A DNA stretch of 64,000 bases from Amycolatopsis umgeniensis (GTDB lineage: Bacteria > Actinomycetota > Actinomycetes > Mycobacteriales > Pseudonocardiaceae). How positions within the stretch are numbered: position 1 is the stretch's first letter; every line of letters begins with the position of its first letter. A model generated the notes under the pieces. The model saw nothing but the letters and a program-made list of their open reading frames with translations, was not told the origin of the DNA and made no database searches. Of the stretch, positions 58,695 to 64,000 are shown one piece after another. Position numbers and translations under genes: made by a program. The stretch covers positions 8,556,001 to 8,620,000 of the forward strand of contig NZ_JACHMX010000001.1 in NCBI RefSeq assembly GCF_014205155.1, written 5' to 3'.

Positions 58695-60433
58695 GGGTTC
58701 CGCACTCCAATTTCGGGGTTCGCCGCGAGGAGCCGGCGGGTGTAGTCGTGCTCGGCGCGGAGCCGGATCTCGTCCGGTTCGCCGATTTCGATCAGTTCGC
58801 CCCGGTACATGACGCCGACGCGGTCGGCGACCGAGAGCACCAGGCTGAGGTTGTGCGTGATGAACAGGAAGCTGAGCGCACGCGTGCGCCGCAGTTCGAG
58901 CAGCAGGTTCATCACCTGGCCCTGCACCGAGACGTCGAGCGCGGAGGTGGGCTCGTCGGCGACGATGAGGTCGGGTTCGGCGGCGATCGCGCGGGCGATC
59001 GAGACGCGTTGCCGCTGTCCGCCGGAGAGCTGCGAGGGCAGTTTCTTCGCGGTGTCCGAGGGGAGACCGACCTCGTCGATCAGTTCGGTCACCCGGCGGT
59101 CGAGTTCGGCACCGCGGAGGCCGGTGAGTTCCCGCAGCGGTTCGGCGATGATCCGGGCGGCGGTGTGCCGGGGATCGAGGGAGCTCTGCGGGTCCTGGAA
59201 GATGAGCTGGGCGTGGCGGCGGAACGCGCGTTCGTCGCCTTCGAGCCCGGATGGCGTGCAGCGGTGCGCACCGAAGGCGATGGAGCCCGACGTCGGTGGC
59301 TCCAGCGCGCTGACCAGGCGGCCGAGCGTGGTCTTGCCCGAACCGGATTCCCCGACCAGGCCGAAGAACTCGCCGGGCGCGATCTCCAGCGAGACGTTCT
59401 TGACCGCGTGCACCTCGGGTTCGCGGTTCAGGGAGAACCGGCCGCGGCGACCGTACACTTTGGACACCGAGTCGATGACGAGCGCGGTGCCTTCGCCCGC
59501 GTTGTCCGCCTTGGCGCGGTTCAGCGTCCTGGTCTCGGTGGCGATCGCCGATTCGCCGTTCATCGCGGCTTCGAGCAGCGCTTCGGAGATGGTGGGGAAG
59601 CCGTCGCGCCTGCTCACCCCGAGCTTCGGGACGCAGTCGAGCAGCGCCTTGGTGTAGGGGTGCTTCGGCGCGTGCAGAATGTCCTCTTTGGACCCGAGCT
59701 CGACCAGTTCGCCGCGGTACATCACCGCGATCCGGTCCGCCACCTGCGCGGCCACGCCCATGTCGTGCGTGATGAAGACGCACGCGGTGCCGTGGTCGCG
59801 GCGGACGCGGTCGAACAGGGTGAGGATCTCCGCCTGCGTGGTCACGTCCAAGGCCGTGGTCGGCTCGTCGGCGATGAGCAGGCTCGGGTCCGCCATCAAG
59901 GCCAGCGCGATCATCACGCGCTGCTGCATCCCACCCGACATCTGATGCGGGTACAGGGAAAGCACTCGATCGGTGTCGGTGAGCCCGACCTCTTTCAGCA
60001 GGCCGCGTGCCTTCGCTTCGGCCTCGCGATGCAACGGCGTGCCCTTGCGCGCGGCTTGGCGCGGCAAGGAACCGGGCTTGCGATAGGCCTCGATCAGCTG
60101 CTTGCCGACTCGTTGACTGGGATTGAGCGAATCCAAGGCCTCCTGGAAGATCATCCCGATCCGCGGGCCGCGGTAAGAGCGCATCTCGTCGGCGGAGAGG
60201 CGGGTGAGATCCACGCCGTCGACGGTGATCTCACCGCGGGTGAACACCGGCGCGACGAACTCCAGTAACCGGATGATCGACAAGGCCGTCACCGTTTTAC
60301 CGCTGCCGGATTCGCCGACCACGCAGAGTGTCCGGCCTTGTTCGAGGTCGAACGACAGTTCGCGGACCAGTTCGCGTTCGGTTTCGTCGGCGATCACGCC
60401 GACGGTCAGTTCTCGTAATTCGAGCAGGGTCAT
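58691..60433 (-). CDS. fused ABC importer ATPase (DppD-DppF type)
   Basis: 580 residues with two complete ABC domains: first Walker A GESGSGKTV, signature MSGGMQQRVMIALAL, Walker B LLIADEPTTAL; second Walker A GESGSGKTT, signature LSGGQRQRVSIARAI, LIVADEPTSALDV. The oligopeptide-type C-terminal motif occurs after each. This replaces the usual two genes. ATG 60433 with AAAGGGG upstream. First gene of the importer operon, preceded by operator sites C and C'. Confidence 0.94.
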   Translation of the reverse strand: MTLLELRELTVGVIADETERELVRELSFDLEQGRTLCVVGESGSGKTVTALSIIRLLEFVAPVFTRGEITVDGVDLTRLSADEMRSYRGPRIGMIFQEALDSLNPSQRVGKQLIEAYRKPGSLPRQAARKGTPLHREAEAKARGLLKEVGLTDTDRVLSLYPHQMSGGMQQRVMIALALMADPSLLIADEPTTALDVTTQAEILTLFDRVRRDHGTACVFITHDMGVAAQVADRIAVMYRGELVELGSKEDILHAPKHPYTKALLDCVPKLGVSRRDGFPTISEALLEAAMNGESAIATETRTLNRAKADNAGEGTALVIDSVSKVYGRRGRFSLNREPEVHAVKNVSLEIAPGEFFGLVGESGSGKTTLGRLVSALEPPTSGSIAFGAHRCTPSGLEGDERAFRRHAQLIFQDPQSSLDPRHTAARIIAEPLRELTGLRGAELDRRVTELIDEVGLPSDTAKKLPSQLSGGQRQRVSIARAIAAEPDLIVADEPTSALDVSVQGQVMNLLLELRRTRALSFLFITHNLSLVLSVADRVGVMYRGELIEIGEPDEIRLRAEHDYTRRLLAANPEIGVRNP

Positions 60434-60502
60434 GAATCCCCTTTCCCGTGCCCGCCCGAAGCGGACCGCACTGCCGGGGAACGGGCCTCCGGCGGGGGTA
60501 GT

Positions 60503-60516
60503 TCTACGCATGTTGA
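60503..60516. promoter_or_regulatory. TCTAC-N4-GTTGA, degenerate operator C'
   Basis: TCTACGCATGTTGA differs from the palindrome by one base. On the minus strand TTGACA (60538-60533) lies so that this site would overlap the -10 of a promoter for the importer operon. Confidence 0.45.
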
Positions 60517-60547
60517 CACTGGGCGAGTGCGCTGTCAATGGGTATAT

Positions 60548-60561
60548 TCTACGAATGTAGG
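60548..60561. promoter_or_regulatory. TCTAC-N4-GTAG operator, site C
   Basis: TCTACGAATGTAGG in the 234-base gap between the divergent importer operon (60433) and methyltransferase gene (60668). TATATT directly precedes and overlaps it, in an AT-rich patch. Confidence 0.65.
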
Positions 60562-60620
60562 AAGTTGATATCCGGCAGGTTTTGCCTGGCAGTGGGCGAA
60601 AACTTGCACTGGATTCTTTT

Positions 60621-60636
60621 GTCTACGTCTGTAGAC
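60621..60636. promoter_or_regulatory. GTCTAC-N4-GTAGAC operator, site D
   Basis: GTCTACGTCTGTAGAC: perfect 6-bp arms around GTCT, 31 bases before the GTG of the methyltransferase-like gene at 60668. Best extended copy of the set. Confidence 0.7.
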
Positions 60637-60667
60637 TCTCGGCGGAAACGAGCTAAGGAGGGCACCC

Positions 60668-61654
60668 GTGAGCGGGTCGACCAAGACTGCCGGTCCCGAG
60701 CGGATCGTGGACATCGCCGTGGGGTACATGGCGGCCAAGCAACTCTTCGCGGCGAGCCGGATCGGCCTGTTCACCGCGCTCGCCTCCGGGCCGCTGACGG
60801 TGGCGGAGCTGGCCGGAAAGACCGGCAAACCGGAGAAGATCGCGCGCATCCTCGGTGACGCCATGTCATCACTCGGTCTGTTGTCCCGTGTGGACGGACG
60901 CTACGAACTGGCCGCCGACGCGGCGGAATACCTCGGCGGCGGAGAACTCGATCTGGCGCCGTTCCTGACTTTCCTGGACGCGATCAGCTACCCGCATTGG
61001 TTGCAGTTCGGTCACACGGCCGACAGCGGCGAGCCGGGCAAACTGGAGATGGACGACGCGCGCTGGGGCACGTTCATGTCCGGAGTGATGACGTATAACG
61101 CCCTACACGCGAAGATGTTGGCCGGCGCGTTCGATTTCGGCTCCCATCGAAAGCTTCTCGACCTCGGCGGGCTCTCGAGCGCGTTCGCGGTCGAAGCCAT
61201 GAAGGCCAACGAAGAACTGCACACGACGTTCGTCTTCGACCCGGGCTTCACCGAATCGGTCACCACCGCGGCGGCCTTGGCGGGGCTCGCCGACCGTGCG
61301 ACGGTCGTCGGCGCGGAGACGCCCACTGCACGGCCGGAAGGCGAGTTCGACCTGGTGATGGTCAACCACGTCGTCCACCGCTTCGAAGCGAAGCAGAACG
61401 CGGAGATCCTGCGTAACGCCCGCGCGGCCGCGGCCCCGGGGGCGACGTTGCTGCTCCTCGACTTCTTCCTCGACGACGACGCGAACCAGCGGCCGATCGA
61501 CGCGTTGCACGCGGGGGAGTACCTGGTGATCGACGGGACGGTCGTCTATCCGGAGGCCGAGGTCCGGGAATGGCTGACCGGGGCGGGCTGGCGGGTCACC
61601 GACCGGCTGGCGCTGCCGGGCAGTCCGCGGGTGCTCGTCGCGGAAGCGGTGTGA
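60668..61654 (+). CDS. O-methyltransferase-family protein with altered SAM loop
   Basis: 328 residues, GTG start with AAGGAGG 6 bases upstream. N-terminal dimerisation/winged-helix part (YMAAKQLFAASRIGLFTALASGPLTVAELAGKTGKPEKIARILGDAMSSLGLL) as in hydroxyneurosporene/acetylserotonin-type O-methyltransferases. The Rossmann part is present, but the Gly-rich SAM motif is LLDLGGLSSAF instead of the usual D-x-G-G-G-x-G, and the catalytic-loop region reads HVVHRFEAKQN. Activity uncertain. Overlaps the next gene by 4 bases. Confidence 0.8.
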   Translation: MSGSTKTAGPERIVDIAVGYMAAKQLFAASRIGLFTALASGPLTVAELAGKTGKPEKIARILGDAMSSLGLLSRVDGRYELAADAAEYLGGGELDLAPFLTFLDAISYPHWLQFGHTADSGEPGKLEMDDARWGTFMSGVMTYNALHAKMLAGAFDFGSHRKLLDLGGLSSAFAVEAMKANEELHTTFVFDPGFTESVTTAAALAGLADRATVVGAETPTARPEGEFDLVMVNHVVHRFEAKQNAEILRNARAAAAPGATLLLLDFFLDDDANQRPIDALHAGEYLVIDGTVVYPEAEVREWLTGAGWRVTDRLALPGSPRVLVAEAV

Positions 61655-62586
61655 CCGTGACCCTCGATCCCGCGGTCAAGGAGCTGCTCGCCCGCAGTGC
61701 CCCGCCGGAGGCCCCGGCCGGACCCTTGACGGCCGCCGAACTGCGAGCCGCCTTCGCTGCTTCGTGGCGACGCCCCGACTCGGTCGAAGAGGTCGCCTCG
61801 GTCACCGACCATGTCCTGCCTTCAGGTGTCCGGGTGCGGCTTTACCTGCCTGATGCCGCTGGGGCGGTCCCGGCGTTCGTGTGGATCCACGGTGGCGGGT
61901 GGACGATCGGCTCGATCGACGAGAACGAGGTCGCGTCGCGCGCGGTGTGCAACGCGGCGAAGGTCGCCGTCGTGGCGGTGGACTACCGGCTCGCTCCCGA
62001 GCATCCGTACCCGGCGGCCCCGGACGACTGCTACGCCGTCGTCGAATGGCTCGCCGCGGGCGGTGCCGGGGACGCGGTGGACCCGGGGCGGATCGCGATC
62101 GGCGGGGAGAGCGCCGGCGGCAATCTGTCCACGGTGGTCTCGATGATGTCCCGCGATCGCGGCGGTCCGCCGCTGGCCGCGCAGGTGCTGATCTGCCCGG
62201 TCTACGGGCACCCGGACGACGGATTCCGGTCCTACACGGACTTCGCCGAGGGGTTCGGCATGACGGCCGGGGCGATGCGGTTCTTCTTCGATCAGTACGT
62301 GTCGGATCCGGCGCAGCTGAACGATCCGTACCTGCTGCCGCTGCGGGCCTCGGACCTGACGGGGCTCCCGCCCGCGTTGGTGCTGACCGCCGAGTACGAC
62401 GTCCTGCGGGATGAAGGGGAGGAGTTCGCGCGGCGCCTCACCGACGCGGGGGCGCGAGTGGAGATGACGCGCTATTCGGGGCAGATCCACGGTTTCTACG
62501 GGCTGTACACGGATCTTCCCGCTTCGCCGCGCTCGCACGCGCATGTGGCGAGCTTCCTGACCCGGGTGTTCGACTCGCACGTTTAG
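61651..62586 (+). CDS. HSL-family alpha/beta hydrolase
   Basis: About 311 residues from GTG 61651 (GTGA overlap with the methyltransferase-like gene). VWIHGGGWTIGS (HGGG), VAVDYRLAPEHPYPAAPDDCYAV, nucleophile IGGESAGGNLSTVVSMM (GESAG), Asp in LTAEYDVLRDEGEE, His in QIHGFYG: all hallmarks intact. Cytoplasmic esterase; second HSL enzyme of the proposed regulon. TAG stop is supplied by a TTTAGTCCTCT repeat. Confidence 0.93.
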   Translation: MTVTLDPAVKELLARSAPPEAPAGPLTAAELRAAFAASWRRPDSVEEVASVTDHVLPSGVRVRLYLPDAAGAVPAFVWIHGGGWTIGSIDENEVASRAVCNAAKVAVVAVDYRLAPEHPYPAAPDDCYAVVEWLAAGGAGDAVDPGRIAIGGESAGGNLSTVVSMMSRDRGGPPLAAQVLICPVYGHPDDGFRSYTDFAEGFGMTAGAMRFFFDQYVSDPAQLNDPYLLPLRASDLTGLPPALVLTAEYDVLRDEGEEFARRLTDAGARVEMTRYSGQIHGFYGLYTDLPASPRSHAHVASFLTRVFDSHV

Positions 62587-62600
62587 TCCTCTGGATGCGT
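62578..62600. repeat. TTTAGTCCTCTGGATGCG element at a stop codon
   Basis: GTTTAGTCCTCTGGATGCG from 62581; its TAG is the stop of the HSL hydrolase. Compare 29224-29247. Confidence 0.6.
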
Positions 62601-62612
62601 TCCCTTCCTCGC

Positions 62613-62648
62613 GATTAGGGCCGGAACTCGCGAGTTCCGGCCCTAATC
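62613..62648. terminator. 36-base loop-free palindrome
   Basis: GATTAGGGCCGGAACTCG followed directly by its reverse complement. It lies 27 bases after the HSL stop. Partial copies (AATCACGCGAGT) follow at 62645 and 62667. Confidence 0.6.
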
Positions 62649-62701
62649 ACGCGAGTTCCGTCCTGAATCACGCGAGTCGCGCCTGCGAGGTCGGCGACCG
62701 C

Positions 62702-62725
62702 CGCGTTCAGTCCTCTGGATGCGGG
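62702..62725. repeat. TTCAGTCCTCTGGATGCG element
   Basis: Third forward copy of the TCCTCTGGATGCG repeat, between convergent genes; a reverse copy lies in the hairpin just beyond. Confidence 0.6.
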
Positions 62726-62732
62726 TTGTTCG

Positions 62733-62780
62733 CGCTACGCACTACCGCATTTAGAGGACGAAATGCGGTAGTGCGTAGCG
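62733..62780. terminator. 19-bp stem directly after the TetR gene
   Basis: CGCTACGCACTACCGCATT (62733-62751) pairs perfectly with AATGCGGTAGTGCGTAGCG (62762-62780). It abuts the TetR stop at 62781 and contains a reversed TCCTCTAAATGCGG element in and beside the loop. Probable terminator of the TetR transcript. Confidence 0.7.
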
Positions 62781-63368
62781 TCAGGGGCGGGTGAGGCGCG
62801 CGAAGAACGACTCGAGGTGCTGTTGCTGCAAAGCGATCGTCGAGAATTCCCCGGCGACCAGGCTCATCACGTTCGCCCCGGCGTTGATCAGGACGACCTC
62901 GTCGACCAGCTGCTCGTCGGGGGTTTCGGTGACGATGTCGCCGTCCTCCCGGCCCTCGGTGAGGTACCGGTGCAGCAGGCCCCGCCACGAGCGGATGTGC
63001 TCGAGGTACTTGTCCTGCAGTTTCGGGTTCGTCAGCGAGAGCTGCCAGAAGGTGAGTAGGACACGCCCCGCGGCGATGCGGTCCTCGTCGATCGGCATCG
63101 ACGAGACGCACAGCTCGCGGAGCGCGACCAGCCCGCGCAGCTCGTCCAGCTCCACGTACTCGCGCATCATGCCGAGCGCGCGCTCGTAGGTGGCCTGGAT
63201 GATGTCTTCCTTGCTGGGGAAGTACAGCTTGAGCGCACCGTTGGCGAAGCCGGCCGCGGCCGCGATCTCGCGCATGGTGGCGGCCTCGATCCCGCCCTGG
63301 GTGATCAAATCCCAGGTGACGTCGACGATATGACTTCGCCGTTCGTCGTGGTCGATGATCTTCGGCAT
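62781..63368 (-). CDS. TetR-family regulator (BetI-like), proposed regulon controller
   Basis: About 195 residues from ATG 63368 (GGGAGG upstream). HTH HIVDVTWDLITQGGIEAATMREIAAAAGFANGALKLYFPSKEDIIQATYERAL; BetI-type C-terminal domain ending EFSTIALQQQHLESFFARL. A TCTAC-N4-GTAG site lies 25 bases before its ATG, as expected for autorepression, and the same site stands before four other transcription units to the left. The ligand is unknown. Confidence 0.92.
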   Translation of the reverse strand: MPKIIDHDERRSHIVDVTWDLITQGGIEAATMREIAAAAGFANGALKLYFPSKEDIIQATYERALGMMREYVELDELRGLVALRELCVSSMPIDEDRIAAGRVLLTFWQLSLTNPKLQDKYLEHIRSWRGLLHRYLTEGREDGDIVTETPDEQLVDEVVLINAGANVMSLVAGEFSTIALQQQHLESFFARLTRP

Positions 63369-63392
63369 CGGCAGACCTCCCACACTGGTTCT

Positions 63393-63406
63393 TCTACCAG
63401 TGTAGG
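63393..63406. promoter_or_regulatory. TCTAC-N4-GTAG operator, site E
   Basis: TCTACCAGTGTAGG, 25 bases before the TetR start and 4 bases from the end of the amidohydrolase gene. The arms extend to CTTCTAC/GTAGGAG with one mismatch. Confidence 0.7.
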
Positions 63407-63409
63407 AGA

Positions 63410-64000
63410 TCAGACGCGGTGATACACGCGGTGCCCGGCGAACCACGTTTGTGTCACCTTTGTCTTGACGAGCGCGGACGGATCGGTTCGGAACGGATCG
63501 CGGTCCAGAACGACGAAATCGGCCGACTTTCCCGGGGCCAGTGAGCCCGTGACTTCGCCGAGTCCCATCGCGCGGGCGGCGGCGAGGGTGAAGACCTCGA
63601 TCGCCTCGGCCAGGGTGATCGCCTGCTCCGGCCACAGCGCTCCGGGGAACGTGCCGGTCGGGTCCTGGCGGGTCACCAGGCCGTGGATGCCCTCCCACGC
63701 GTTCGGGGACTCGCTGACGGGCCAGTCCGAACCGCCCGCGACCAGCGCGCCCTCGTCCAGGAGCGACCGGTTCGGCTGCATCCGCCCCGCGCGCTCGCCG
63801 GGCAGGACCTCGGCGATGGCCGCCGGGATGACCCCGGGGACCCACAAGAACGGCGAGATGTCCGCGGCGACACCCAGCGCGGCGAAGCGCGGGAGGTCGT
63901 CGGGGTGGACGAACTGGCCGTGCGCGACCTGGAAACGCGCCTCGGCGAAGCCCTCGGCGCGCACCTTCTCGACCGCGTCCAGCGTCGCGCGCACCGACGC
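63410..64000 (-). CDS. YtcJ-like amidohydrolase, C-terminal part (truncated by window edge)
   Basis: The frame is open to base 64000, so the start is outside. About 196 residues are visible: QVAHGQFVHPDDLPRFAALGVAADISPFLW (metal-ligand His), VAGGSDWPVSESPNAWEGIHGLVTRQDP (catalytic Asp in SDWPVS) and the C-terminal GSLAPGKSADFVVLDRDPF. Same Amidohydro_3/YtcJ family as the 51197 gene. It is upstream of TetR on the same strand and may be co-regulated. Confidence 0.88.
   Translation of the reverse strand, partial: ASVRATLDAVEKVRAEGFAEARFQVAHGQFVHPDDLPRFAALGVAADISPFLWVPGVIPAAIAEVLPGERAGRMQPNRSLLDEGALVAGGSDWPVSESPNAWEGIHGLVTRQDPTGTFPGALWPEQAITLAEAIEVFTLAAARAMGLGEVTGSLAPGKSADFVVLDRDPFRTDPSALVKTKVTQTWFAGHRVYHRV

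Overview
The window is GC-rich, densely packed chromosomal DNA from an actinobacterium. Many starts are GTG, 4-base ATGA/GTGA gene overlaps are common, and several genes look leaderless (a -10-like hexamer 6-7 bases before the start codon). The gene families (PE-PPE domain, DUF5997, Acg-type nitroreductase, bkd cluster, GntR/TetR/ROK regulators) and the abundant intergenic palindromes with cores GAAAGCCACTTTC and GTGAAGG...CCTTCAC suggest Pseudonocardiaceae, most likely Amycolatopsis. No rRNA or tRNA is present to confirm this. I find 66 protein genes, two of them cut by the window edges, and no CRISPR array, transposase, tRNA or rRNA.

Layout. 0-8.4 kb: an FtsX permease tail, DUF2252 and DUF1206 proteins, a small ABM-like protein, an Acg-type nitroreductase with a degenerate partner (a DosR-like box lies upstream), a membrane-anchored DJ-1/PfpI protein with a small membrane protein, and a NarL-type two-component pair. 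8.8-17.3 kb: a LacI regulator divergent from a four-gene YtfQRT/YjfF-like sugar ABC importer, followed by a secreted GH2 enzyme with two arabinofuranose-binding (AbfB/CBM42) modules. This is a coherent scavenging locus for furanose sugars. 17.4-25.3 kb: an HTH-less LysR effector domain with a basic tail facing a DUF5997 gene, a lone PASTA protein, a GntR/DUF5808 pair, a penicillin-binding-like serine hydrolase, a secreted PE-PPE hydrolase, and an MFS transporter overlapping a VOC protein. 25.3-29.2 kb: branched-chain 2-oxo acid dehydrogenase genes (E1-alpha, E1-beta, E2) with a divergent Lrp/AsnC regulator. 29.4-36.3 kb: a secreted GH18-like protein, a lipoprotein, a ROK regulator divergent from xylA, an epoxide-hydrolase-like Tat lipoprotein, a type II thioesterase that has lost its nucleophile, and a zinc-ribbon protein. 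36.3-44.5 kb: assorted hydrolases, AraC and TetR regulators, a ketosamine-kinase-like gene, two SDRs, a secreted peptidase-like hydrolase and a four-TM protein with a winged-helix tail.

44.5-64 kb is the most striking part. It is an apparent catabolic gene set: ALDH with a GntR regulator, a GMC oxidoreductase, two HSL-family esterases and a third alpha/beta hydrolase, a zinc alcohol dehydrogenase, two unusual aldo/keto reductases without the tetrad His, an SDR, two YtcJ-like amidohydrolases, a complete oligopeptide-type ABC importer and a methyltransferase-like protein. From 51.1 to 63.4 kb all three divergent control regions, and the region before a BetI-like TetR gene, carry the same palindrome, TCTAC-N4-GTAG. 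I propose that this TetR protein controls the set as one regulon for uptake and breakdown of an unidentified ester/amide-containing compound.
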